Source of the DNA: Candidatus Melainabacteria bacterium
GTDB taxonomy: Bacteria > Cyanobacteriota > Vampirovibrionia > Obscuribacterales > Obscuribacteraceae
Assembly: GCA_013288645.1 (NCBI GenBank)
Contig: JABDBL010000005.1
Span: 1-64,000 of the forward strand
Direction: 5' to 3'
DNA: 64,000 bases
Part shown: positions 53,101 to 60,835 of the stretch, piece after piece
Position numbering within the stretch: position 1 is the stretch's first letter
Layout: every line of letters begins with the position of its first letter
The notes under the pieces: generated by a model
Database searches by the model: none
Told to the model about the DNA's origin: nothing
Seen by the model: the letters and a program-made list of their open reading frames with translations, nothing else
Translations under genes and position numbers: made by a program

Positions 53101-53859
53101 AACTACTTTGGTATGCTCGGCAGTAGACCTTAACGGACTAAAATCCTGAGTTGACGGACTTAATGTCTTTTGTTTTGCTGAAATAATTTGATTAGTTTGG
53201 CTGATAGTGGATATATGCTGAACTTTTGTTTGGTTAGCTGTTAGTTTGGGTGCTACAAGTTGCTTTGCTTGCAAGATTTGTGGCGGAATGAAAACGCTTT
53301 GCATTGTCGGCGCTTTGATAATTGGCCACTTAGATCTAAGGCGTTGCGTAAGGGCAACAGAACTATCACCGTAGGTAATTCCTGTCCTTGCTTCCTCTAA
53401 GCGGTTACTTTCACTTGGGTCATCGAGCTGAAATTTAGGCAAAAGTTGGTTGAAAGATTGTTTGACCAATTCTGTGTCCATGGAGCCAGCACATTGGTAT
53501 CTGTTTCCATCGATGGGCTCCGGCGTGGCTTGACCATGCAGAACCAAGCTCAATTTATTACTTTCAATGAAAATGCACCATTCATCTGGGGCTTCCTGAT
53601 TGCCGTCAGAAAATACTGAAACACATTGGCATTCAGTTGCTAATTGTTTTAGGCGCGGTCCTTCGGGTAATAAAAGAGAGGCATTATGTTTTGCCCAATA
53701 TACTATGATCGGCGACAGTTTTTCATCAAGACAAACCTGTTCAACCGTTCTTATGAATGAGAGGAAGCTGGTAGGCGGCAATATGCTTAGCGGCAGGGTG
53801 CCAAAGCCCCCTTGTCGGACAAGCATCATCTGTAATTGTGTCAGGCCAACTTCGGCCAT
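50179..53859 (-). CDS. Multi-GAF diguanylate cyclase with degenerate HD-GYP domain
   Basis: 1226 residues, soluble. An N-terminal sensory region (about 1-150, possibly a DICT domain) and a disordered linker precede about three GAF domains (roughly 285-790). The GGDEF domain (about 820-985) keeps the active GGEEF and an RDVD inhibitory site, so c-di-GMP synthesis is likely. The C-terminal HD-GYP-like domain (about 1055-1220) has lost key metal ligands: YSNLGK replaces HDxGK and SYQENWDGTGYP replaces HHExxDGxGYP, so phosphodiesterase activity is unlikely. Confidence 0.9.
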   Translation of the reverse strand: MAEVGLTQLQMMLVRQGGFGTLPLSILPPTSFLSFIRTVEQVCLDEKLSPIIVYWAKHNASLLLPEGPRLKQLATECQCVSVFSDGNQEAPDEWCIFIESNKLSLVLHGQATPEPIDGNRYQCAGSMDTELVKQSFNQLLPKFQLDDPSESNRLEEARTGITYGDSSVALTQRLRSKWPIIKAPTMQSVFIPPQILQAKQLVAPKLTANQTKVQHISTISQTNQIISAKQKTLSPSTQDFSPLRSTAEHTKVVTGEAAHSIKNQTATDETIIQKPIIHQLPQQAITAASIITEIIGRLRHSHNLNAILQFAIEKLTQAIKADRGLIWQVVGDQLMVTHEYAANGHLEFISNRLRQDESNALVLEFVNHFPDESAAGVISINDTVSDVNLHKISPTLSSLIELGGVKARLMVQLRSRGVFFGFLELQQANATRSWSNDEAIMIQAVAEMLSVVVQQSYDQTKIEVDAKEMKLINDIASLFRASRGQSNEQSLVKSVLLVAEHMNFVRAQLYLYNAESNELIPQISNGENLNVPLSDNDNPFVSVFKSGPGKVINMEESRKSDPYFKHDTALILPLISEGERLGVIGLWQRQSKQTQFKAQDRELGLTIAGHLSNVIRAETAVMQIKADQARADLINRVSSEIRQSLKEVDQIMATLVTSLKEHFGLSRCLVSLYDHTTNQFTKFKSNPTLNLPNQDNTLEKLSPEYLELQLFIFHLEALKKGNTVFLEQHNLDHLIKDQNLEGIKGATLVPLFYGGEFKAALCLLHHTQIHSLPKNDMHMVDDLANRVAAVIAHAELFSQVERQAITDPMTGLFNRRYFQDQLTKEIDRYQRFGHPFSFIIADLDFLKKINDNYGHSSGDAAIKHIANVMKYSVRDVDTVGRFGGEEFVVLLPETELRQARLVADRICFAIAENPVKDIGTITASLGLATFPNDAMDSNKLFELADHALFLAKDRGRNQVCSVSEDLIPSLSAEELPLIPTTPIRQQSKQNIPAQTISTMMTLSGSISLPGSMPVPNPDLSPTQNNGALDLSLIAQRGLLGLLSLIIKTIEELDTYEPVRTQRVYNYTRQLARNLELPEDRTEVIALAAVYSNLGKLMLPKEILSKKGPLTPQEMEIVKSYPSAGARLLETAKLISHLAPIIGSYQENWDGTGYPHGIRGKDIPLESRIISLVDDFVAMTSNRPYRPAIKQEEAIKLIQEKSGKDYDPELVKIFLALIDKPISVAQV

Positions 53860-54286
53860 CTAGTTTGCTCCGTGAAAATGCACTCTGCAGACGCCTTTAA
53901 CCAATAAATACCCGCTTAGAAACGGGCTTAATCCTTAAGTTGTAAGCCCTGTTACTTGGCTTTAGTGTTTGAATGTTGTATATACTTTTGCAAGAATTTT
54001 ACTCTTGGCAACAAATGGAAAGCCGCGCTCGAAGCTTATTTTAAATAATCAATGAATTGATAGCAGAATTTGTTAGAGAGTCTTTTTCTGCTCGCTGGTC
54101 CAAATGATTAGTCGTTTTGCCTTTTTTCTAGATTAAATCTTCCATTTTTTATATCTTTTTGGCTTTTGCTAGTTGAACTTGCCAACATTTTGAGACAGAA
54201 TTAATCAACTTCTCTTTTAAAATTTAATATTCCCCCAAAGGTAGGCAGCCTCTGCCTTGCCTTCACTTCTAGAAAGAAATAATCAA
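53860..54286. other. Gene-free stretch
   Basis: No gene, RNA or clear repeat was seen; presumably it holds the divergent promoters of the GGDEF gene and the small 54287 gene. Confidence 0.6.
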
Positions 54287-54448
54287 ATGAACGAGCATAT
54301 TCAAGAATTTCAAAAGCGATTACTCAATCTTTTTGAGAGTAAAGCAGAAGAGTTTGCCAAGTATTCGCAAGAAGATGTCCATACAGGTCCAGTAGCTGCC
54401 CAGCTTGCTGGTTTATATACTGATCTTATTCAAGTTATGAAGAGCTAA
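54287..54448 (+). CDS. Small soluble helical protein
   Basis: 53 residues from the ATG at 54287 (63 from 54257), highly charged and helical (NEHIQEFQKRLLNLFESKAE). AGAAAG upstream fits the later start. No family was recognised. An intrinsic terminator follows, supporting an independent transcript. Confidence 0.6.
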   Translation: MNEHIQEFQKRLLNLFESKAEEFAKYSQEDVHTGPVAAQLAGLYTDLIQVMKS

Positions 54449-54477
54449 TAACTCTCTTAAGACTCATAATATATAAG

Positions 54478-54509
54478 AAGGGAAATGCAATTGCGTGTTT
54501 CCCTTTTTT
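54478..54509 (+). terminator. Intrinsic terminator
   Basis: AAGGGAAA pairs with TTTCCCTT around a 12-base loop and is followed by a T-run. Confidence 0.85.
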
Positions 54510-54609
54510 AATCGGAATATAGTGTATTGCCCATGGACAGTAGTGATAGGATATTCTATCCTTTTTATACTTATCCAGGTAAGTCCCTACCATACTCGGT
54601 TTTAACCAT

Positions 54610-54867
54610 ATGAGTATTATTATTAGCATTATTATCGGTTTAGCAGTTTTGCTTGTCATAGCCTTTCCCGACCACTTTTTGCCTGATATTGGTCAAAAGA
54701 AAAAGCGTATAGGAATTACGCACTGGGGTTTCTATACCGGTAGCGAAGACTGTAAACCTGAAGAAACCATGCTTGTCGACGCTGCTTTGCCTGGAAGAGA
54801 ACGCGTTGTTGCTGGAAGCTCCATGTACGCTAAAGGACAGGGAGTGAAGGCAAATGCTAGTAAATAA
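54610..54867 (+). CDS. Small membrane-anchored protein
   Basis: 85 residues: one N-terminal transmembrane helix (IIISIIIGLAVLLVIAFP), then a soluble tail (GFYTGSEDCKPEE). No family was recognised. It lies 28 bp before the thioredoxin-fold gene and may share its transcript. Confidence 0.6.
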   Translation: MSIIISIIIGLAVLLVIAFPDHFLPDIGQKKKRIGITHWGFYTGSEDCKPEETMLVDAALPGRERVVAGSSMYAKGQGVKANASK

Positions 54868-54895
54868 TAGATAGACTTACTACTAGAGGTGAAAA

Positions 54896-55468
54896 ATGGC
54901 TTTAACTACTTCTACAATGTTGCCTTTGGGTACGCAAGCTCCGGTTTTTTCTTTGCCAGATGTAGTTACTGGCAAAACAATTAGTCTGGATGAGTTTAAA
55001 AATTCAAAGGGACTCTTGGTGATGTTTATTTGTCAACATTGTCCTTATGTGAAACATATACAAAATGAATTGGCTAAATTGGGGCGTGATTATTTAGATA
55101 AGTTAGATATTGTTGCTATTAGTGCCAATGATGCCGAAAATTATCCAGATGACGCGCCGCATAATTTAAAGCGTATGGCTCAGTCACTTAAATTTACTTT
55201 TCCGTTTTTATATGATGAGAATCAAAACGTAGCAAAAGGTTATCAAGCAGCTTGCACACCAGATTTTTTCCTTTTTGATGGAAAGCATAATTTAGTTTAT
55301 CGAGGTCAGCTTGATGATAGTAGACCAGGTAATAATCAGCCGGTTAATGGCAAAGATTTGCGAGCAGCTATAGAAGCGGTTTTAAATAATCAGTCAGTGA
55401 ACGAAAATCAAAAGACTAGTGCTGGTTGCAATATAAAATGGAAAGCTGGCAATGAACCTAAATATTGA
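54896..55468 (+). CDS. Thioredoxin-fold (AhpC/TSA-like) protein
   Basis: 190 residues of the peroxiredoxin/thioredoxin-like group (APVFSLPDVVTGKTISLDEF) with active-site motif CQHCPYVKH and the later CTPDFFLFD. No signal peptide, so cytoplasmic. Probably a thiol-disulfide reductase or peroxide reductase. AGAGGTG lies 7 bases before the ATG. Confidence 0.88.
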   Translation: MALTTSTMLPLGTQAPVFSLPDVVTGKTISLDEFKNSKGLLVMFICQHCPYVKHIQNELAKLGRDYLDKLDIVAISANDAENYPDDAPHNLKRMAQSLKFTFPFLYDENQNVAKGYQAACTPDFFLFDGKHNLVYRGQLDDSRPGNNQPVNGKDLRAAIEAVLNNQSVNENQKTSAGCNIKWKAGNEPKY

Positions 55469-55551
55469 GTTGTAAAGAACGGCTTGAATACACAATTCCC
55501 CCACATCTGAGTGTTATATAAAAGAATACAAGGTTAGCGGAGGGTTTTAAA

Positions 55552-55701
55552 ATGAACGCTAAGAAAGCAATAGTCCTATTGGTACTTTTAGGGTTTCTCA
55601 GCAGCACAGCTGCGGAAGCTTATCCATTATTTGGTGGATCTAATTATGGAGGCTGGGGACGACACTGTCATCACCACCGCCATTGCCACCGCCGTTGGTA
55701 A
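55552..55701 (+). CDS. 49-residue secreted His/Cys-rich microprotein
   Basis: Too short for the ORF track. The ATG at 55552 sits behind GGAGGG. Residues 1-23 are a signal peptide (AIVLLVLLGFLSSTAAEA); the mature part is Gly/Tyr-rich and ends HCHHHRHCHRRW. The His/Cys cluster suggests binding of copper, zinc or nickel in the periplasm or outside. It has the same overall plan (signal, Gly/Tyr, His-rich) as the gene at 25-405. Confidence 0.7.
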   Translation: MNAKKAIVLLVLLGFLSSTAAEAYPLFGGSNYGGWGRHCHHHRHCHRRW

Positions 55702-55722
55702 TTTTACACGCCCTGAGACATT

Positions 55723-56124
55723 ATGAAGCTAGGGCACATGGAGAAAATGATAAAATTCATTATCAGAATTTTGCTCAGTGCCTTGGCCATAATGTATGTA
55801 TTGCCTGTGCTCCGAGGGGTGCAATTTCATGGTGATTTCCTTATAGCTTGCGGGCTGGGAATATTTTTTTCAATATTGCTCGCTTTGGTAGAAGTAGTAG
55901 CTGCTTTCTTATCAACTATATGGACTCTATCTACATTTGGATTGGCATTGCTATTCCTTATTCCTATGCGTCTTTTTTGTTTTTGGGTATTGCCCACGGT
56001 ATCATTACTATTGATGGCTCATTTCTTACCCAAAGTTTTGAGTATTAGTAATTGGTTTTCTGCTGGCATAGCAGCTGTGATTTTATTGATAATTGGTTTG
56101 ATTACCCGTGATGGGAAGAATTGA
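55723..56124 (+). CDS. Phage-holin-superfamily-IV-like membrane protein
   Basis: 133 residues (possible later ATGs at 55738 and 55747) with four hydrophobic helices, resembling the PF04020 mycobacterial/phage holin IV family of small membrane proteins whose cellular role is unclear. It is convergent with, and overlaps by 23 bp, the epimerase gene. Confidence 0.7.
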   Translation: MKLGHMEKMIKFIIRILLSALAIMYVLPVLRGVQFHGDFLIACGLGIFFSILLALVEVVAAFLSTIWTLSTFGLALLFLIPMRLFCFWVLPTVSLLLMAHFLPKVLSISNWFSAGIAAVILLIIGLITRDGKN

Positions 56125-56968
56125 GGAGTGCTGCCTTTTTAAGACAATCAGTGTATCCTTCTTTGTAAGTAGGAAATTGCAATTCTATGTTCAGTTCATC
56201 AAGGATTTTTTTTGAATTGACACGGCGATTGGCAGTTAAACTTGTTGGTATATTGTCCGGTTCCGCTTGCTCGGGCAATGGACGGTTCATGTTATTGCAT
56301 AGCCACTGTACAATTTCTAGTTGAGTTGCTGGTTTTAAATCTCCGACTAAATAAGTTGAATTTGCAGGTAATGGTTTGGCAAAAGCAGCTAATATGATTC
56401 TAGCTAGGTCCTGCAAATGAATGCGTGAAATATAGTTGTCATTTTTTGGTGGCAAACGATAAGAGCCATTGCTTAAACGAAGATGAAGCCCCGACTTAGA
56501 ACCATAAAGTCCAGGTGCTCTAAGAACAATTGCTCCTTTGTCGAGCCAATGTTTCTCTGCTTCTAGACGCAACTTACTGCGTGTATTTTGCCAGTCAGCT
56601 TTGGTTGTTTCATCTACTATGCCATGATAATCACCATAGACGGAAGTTGATGAAATGTAAATGATCCTCTTGCTTTGTGAGCAGAGTGAAGAAAAAATTT
56701 TATCGCTATATTCATCAGGTGGAAAAGAAACAAGCACACAAGCGTTAGTTAGAATCTTAGCTAGCTCATTTTGCTGTTGGACAGTAAGTTTATTCTCGAT
56801 AAGAAATGATGTGATACCGTCTGTATGTAAAGATTGGACTTTGTTTTTGTTGCGTGTAGTACCGATTAAATCATATCCATCGGCCAAATAAGCTACATGC
56901 GAGGCTACTTGACCAACACCAAGCAATACAAGTTTGTTTTTCGCACTTTCACTTAGCGAAGATTTCAT
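56102..56968 (-). CDS. NAD(P)-dependent epimerase/dehydratase-like protein
   Basis: 288 residues, extended SDR family. The nucleotide-binding region is LVLLGVGQVASHVAYL; IIYISSTSVYGDYHG has the Ser/Thr and Tyr positions of the family, but the usual YxxxK Lys is replaced in RSKLRLEAEKHW-type sequence. The closest functional analogy is the YeeZ-like sugar epimerase group. The ATG at 56968 overlaps the upstream stop (ATGA), so it is coupled. Confidence 0.8.
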   Translation of the reverse strand: MKSSLSESAKNKLVLLGVGQVASHVAYLADGYDLIGTTRNKNKVQSLHTDGITSFLIENKLTVQQQNELAKILTNACVLVSFPPDEYSDKIFSSLCSQSKRIIYISSTSVYGDYHGIVDETTKADWQNTRSKLRLEAEKHWLDKGAIVLRAPGLYGSKSGLHLRLSNGSYRLPPKNDNYISRIHLQDLARIILAAFAKPLPANSTYLVGDLKPATQLEIVQWLCNNMNRPLPEQAEPDNIPTSLTANRRVNSKKILDELNIELQFPTYKEGYTDCLKKAALLNSSHHG

Positions 56969-58452
56969 CGGTCGGTAAGAAAACCTAATTCTTTGATCGC
57001 GTCGCTTAAATTCATGCGAGTACGTGCGCAATAATTTAGAGCAATAATTACTTGTTCTAATTTTATTTTGTTTTGGCGCAGCATTGTGTCGCCTTCTATT
57101 GCAGCCAGATAAGTTTTTAAGTGAAGTTTGCCAGCAGAAACCAAGATTTGACCGGGTTGACCACCATGTTTTTTTTGCACAGCAAAAGCTGTTTCCTTGT
57201 CATGTACTGAGATAAGAGAACATCTCACTAAAAGCTCCATTACTCTTAACTCTTTTTCTAATTCGACTTTTGCACCAGTCTGTTTTTTAGGAGCCATTCT
57301 CGCTAATTCTTTGATTATGGCTTGACAGGCTTCATCTTTACTGATTGCGCCCGCTCGAACTATTTCTTGCATTTTTAGCACTGCTTCTAATAAAGAATGA
57401 TTTATAATTTGTGCTTTTACTAATAAGTCTCCTAGTAAAGTATAATTTTGTTTCGGCGCGTTTGCAGTATTACCCGAAGTAGGAGAGTCTTTAATTAACT
57501 GAGCCATATCTAAATTGCCGCCTTTATTATGAATTTTATTGATGGCTTCATAGGCTTGTTCTGCACTTATTACATTACCTACAATCATTTCTTGTAATTT
57601 AAGAGCTGTTCTTAAAGTTGGTTCTTTTATCAAACCAGAGTCAACCAGAAACTGTCCAATCATATAGTTCGTTTTTTTGCGTAATAATTCTGCATCCGGT
57701 GCTGGCAGGCGAGACGATGATGTATTAGGATCAACGACAGGCATTCCTTGTTGCAGAGGTACTGAATTAGCCATTGGTTGCTGCATAGGCATACCCGGAG
57801 GATATGGCATAGGTATAGGGTAGGGATAGCCAGGATAATAATAGACGTATGGCGATGGTGCTTGAACGTTTGGTGGTGGTAAGGCAGGAAACCCCCCTGT
57901 CATGCCTGGGTGAATATTGGGGTAAAAATTTTGAGCAGGCATTTGTACCTGGCTGTTGTTTGGATTAACATAATTAGAATTTTGCTGACCTAATTGCTGA
58001 TTAGAAGGAGGACTTTCTTGTTTGGATGCAGTATCTGCGAATATCTCTTTAGTTTCTGGAGGGGCAGGTTTTTCAGTCTGCTCTTTCTTCTGCGAAGCCA
58101 GCGAGGCTTCGACTGAGTTCTTATATAATATTGCGTCTTCGTCCACGCCAGTTATTTCTGCCAAAGAAAGGGAAATCACTTCGTTTAGTAAGGAAATATC
58201 GCTGAATGGAGCACTCCAGAGAACATGCGATTTATTGCCGTCGCCTGTATATAAAGTCCAAAACGCCTCGTCAGAGCCCATTTCCATACGCACAGCTAAA
58301 GCAAATGAGGCGTGTGCTTTCTCTAAATCCCAGGGTAATTCAATTGTGCAACCGCGCAATTTGCGTGCATGCTCTAACGTCTGTTGAAGATCGTTTATAC
58401 TAGGCGTTGATTTTAGTAAATCTAGCTTTAGGTGTTTTTTGGGGCGAAACAT
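56965..58452 (-). CDS. Proline-rich linker protein with MshEN-like helical repeats (paralogue 1)
   Basis: 495 residues. The N-terminal domain (about 20-110: FWTLYTGDGNKSHVLWSAPF) is followed by a long Pro/Gln/Met linker and, from about 265, repeated helical segments of the form LLGDLLVKAQIINHSLLEAV with HNKGG or KKHGG loops, reminiscent of the N-terminal domain of GspE/MshE-type ATPases. It is a clear paralogue of the gene at 60836. Soluble, function unknown, possibly a c-di-GMP or protein-binding scaffold. Confidence 0.75.
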   Translation of the reverse strand: MFRPKKHLKLDLLKSTPSINDLQQTLEHARKLRGCTIELPWDLEKAHASFALAVRMEMGSDEAFWTLYTGDGNKSHVLWSAPFSDISLLNEVISLSLAEITGVDEDAILYKNSVEASLASQKKEQTEKPAPPETKEIFADTASKQESPPSNQQLGQQNSNYVNPNNSQVQMPAQNFYPNIHPGMTGGFPALPPPNVQAPSPYVYYYPGYPYPIPMPYPPGMPMQQPMANSVPLQQGMPVVDPNTSSSRLPAPDAELLRKKTNYMIGQFLVDSGLIKEPTLRTALKLQEMIVGNVISAEQAYEAINKIHNKGGNLDMAQLIKDSPTSGNTANAPKQNYTLLGDLLVKAQIINHSLLEAVLKMQEIVRAGAISKDEACQAIIKELARMAPKKQTGAKVELEKELRVMELLVRCSLISVHDKETAFAVQKKHGGQPGQILVSAGKLHLKTYLAAIEGDTMLRQNKIKLEQVIIALNYCARTRMNLSDAIKELGFLTDR

Positions 58453-58567
58453 GACTGCTTATCTTCATGATATCTAGTTGATCTAGTTATTCCATAAAGT
58501 TACCATAATCTAAGCTAAGATCCTTGCTATAAATTGAGCAAAACACGTGTTTATTATTTGAGGTTAA

Positions 58568-59401
58568 ATGCTTTCTGCAAAAAATATAGCTGTTTTAGGG
58601 GTTGGTACTTTAGGTACTGCAATTATCTCAGGTTTGCTTAAGTCCGGAACGATTAAGCCTAGCCAGATTAGGGGTACGGTCGGAAGTACCGAAGGAATTA
58701 AAAAAGCTGAGGCAAAATTAAACGCTAAAGCTGATTCAGTTGTTAAAATCGCAACTGATAACCTCGCTGCTGCTAAAGATGCTGATATTGTTATTTTGGC
58801 GGTCAAACCGCAAAATATGGCAAAGCTGCTCGAGACTATCTCGCCGGCCCTAAATAAGAATCAGCTAGTGATATCGGTTGCTGCAGCGGTGTCTCTTGCT
58901 TATTTAGAAAAATACTTATCTTCGCAAATACCCATAATTAGAGCAATGCCTAATACTTGTGTGTCAACAGGAGCTGGGATGACCGGTTTAGCGGCGGGTG
59001 CTTATGCCAGTGACAATCATAAGCAAGTCGCTCAGGAAATATTTAAAAGTGTTGGTGAAGTAGTGTTTTTGGACGAGAAACTTTTTAATGCTTTAACCGC
59101 TTTGTCTGCCAGTGGGCCGGCCTATCTCTATGTAGTCATTGAGTCTTTAGCCGAAGCAGGGGTCAAGCTAGGTATATCGCGTGAGACCGCAACACTTTTA
59201 GCCGCTCAGACTATGCTAGGTACAGCAAAAATGATTCTTGAAACAGGGGAACATCCGGCTTTATTGAAAGACTCGGTTACCACTCCTGCTGGCTGTACCA
59301 TAGATGGCTTGATGGAATTAGAAGAAGGCAAATTGAGAGTAACTTTGATTAAAGCGGTTGTAAAAGCAGCCCAGAGGGCACAAGAACTTTTGCCATTGTG
59401 A
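58568..59401 (+). CDS. proC: Pyrroline-5-carboxylate reductase
   Basis: Last step of proline synthesis, NAD(P)H-dependent. The N-terminal motif is VLGVGTLGTAIISGLL, with VKPQNMAKLL and IRAMPNTCVSTGAGMTGL, and the C-terminal signature TTPAGCTIDGLMELEEGKL. At 277 residues the length fits. It ends against the hmgA region and lies between the two proline-rich paralogues. Confidence 0.96.
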   Translation: MLSAKNIAVLGVGTLGTAIISGLLKSGTIKPSQIRGTVGSTEGIKKAEAKLNAKADSVVKIATDNLAAAKDADIVILAVKPQNMAKLLETISPALNKNQLVISVAAAVSLAYLEKYLSSQIPIIRAMPNTCVSTGAGMTGLAAGAYASDNHKQVAQEIFKSVGEVVFLDEKLFNALTALSASGPAYLYVVIESLAEAGVKLGISRETATLLAAQTMLGTAKMILETGEHPALLKDSVTTPAGCTIDGLMELEEGKLRVTLIKAVVKAAQRAQELLPL

Positions 59402-59421
59402 AAGGCATTGAGGAAACAAAA

Positions 59422-60729
59422 ATGACTAGCTTGCCCGCTGGGAAGACAAAAGATGAGTATATGAGCGGTTTCGGCAATCATTTTGTTAGTGAAACTGAGC
59501 CTGGTGTTTTGCCTAAAGATCAAAATAGTCCGCAGAAAGTCAAGCATGGTTTGTATGCTGAGCAGTTGAGCGGTACTTCCTTCATGACTGCCCGAGCCGA
59601 AAATAGGCATATTTGGCTTTACAAGATTCATCCTTCGATAGGGGATTATATATTTAGACCAAAAAGTCATGCCACTTTATTAGGGCGGCCCTTCGAAAAA
59701 ACTGCTAGCCCTAATCAACTTAGATGGTTGCCTTTAATAATGCCCTCATCAAAAACGGATTTTGTAGATGGGCTTTATACAATATGTGGCAATGGGAATG
59801 CTGATAGTGTGCGAGGTTCAGCATTACACATCTATAGAGCCAATACTTCCATGGTAGATACAATTTTTTCGGATAATGATGCCGAACTTGTGTTTGTACC
59901 AGAATTGGGTGCATTCAAGATATTCACTGAAATAGGGGAAATAGAACTAAAACCAGGAGAAATTTGTCTAATTCCTTCTGGTATTAAATTTAAAATTGAG
60001 TTGATTGATAAGGAAATCCGCGGTTATTTATTAGAAAACTTTGGCCGCTATTTACGTTTGCCGGAGCTTGGTCCAATTGGTTCTAATGGACTCGCTTATC
60101 CAGAGCATTTTCTCTGTCCTCGAGCAAAGTATGAAAATTATCAGGGGCAAATAGAATTAATTGTCAAATTTCAAGATCAATTGTGGACAACTTTGCTTGA
60201 TTACTCTCCTTTAGATATTGTTGCCTGGAAAGGTAATTATGTTCCTTATAAATATGATTTATCTTTATTTCAAGCAGTCAATACAGTCAACTTTGATCAT
60301 GTGGATCCCTCCATTTTTACAGTATTAACTTCACCGTCGGAAATTAGTGGTCTAACTAATGTCGATTTTGCTCTATTCCCGCCGCGTTGGTCTGTAGCCG
60401 AACACACTTTTAGGCCCCCTTATTTTCATCGTAATTGTATGAATGAATTGATGGGTCTTATTTTTGGCAAATATGAGTCCCGTCCAGAGGGGTTTTTACC
60501 AGGTGGACTGACTTTGCATAATAGCTTTGCCCCCCATGGTGCTGATCTAAAAACCTATGAAAAGTATATTAATGAAGAACTTAAGCCAGAAAAATTAGAG
60601 CAAACATTAGCTTTTATGTTTGAAAGTTCGCTTGTCTATCAACCGACCAAGCAAGCCTTGAATAACGATTCTCTTGACCAAAAATATGTATCAGTTTGGC
60701 AAGGGTATAGGCCACAATTCAAAAAATAA
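59422..60729 (+). CDS. hmgA: Homogentisate 1,2-dioxygenase
   Basis: Opens the ring of homogentisate in tyrosine/phenylalanine degradation. The family start GFGNHFVSETEPGVLP, central PPRWSVAEHTFRPPYFHRNC and the iron ligands His and Glu in FHRNCMNELMGL and His in NSFAPHGAD are present. GAGGAA 7 bases before the ATG at 59422 favours it over the GTG at 59398. No maleylacetoacetate isomerase or fumarylacetoacetase gene is adjacent. Confidence 0.96.
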   Translation: MTSLPAGKTKDEYMSGFGNHFVSETEPGVLPKDQNSPQKVKHGLYAEQLSGTSFMTARAENRHIWLYKIHPSIGDYIFRPKSHATLLGRPFEKTASPNQLRWLPLIMPSSKTDFVDGLYTICGNGNADSVRGSALHIYRANTSMVDTIFSDNDAELVFVPELGAFKIFTEIGEIELKPGEICLIPSGIKFKIELIDKEIRGYLLENFGRYLRLPELGPIGSNGLAYPEHFLCPRAKYENYQGQIELIVKFQDQLWTTLLDYSPLDIVAWKGNYVPYKYDLSLFQAVNTVNFDHVDPSIFTVLTSPSEISGLTNVDFALFPPRWSVAEHTFRPPYFHRNCMNELMGLIFGKYESRPEGFLPGGLTLHNSFAPHGADLKTYEKYINEELKPEKLEQTLAFMFESSLVYQPTKQALNNDSLDQKYVSVWQGYRPQFKK

Positions 60730-60835
60730 AAATAAAGAGATTAATCGTTTGTAGGTACAATGTTTGGGTAAGTCATTAAAAGATGGCTTAATAACTTTAT
60801 GTCAGAGTTAGGAATTAGTTCTACTGTGGTCGGAA

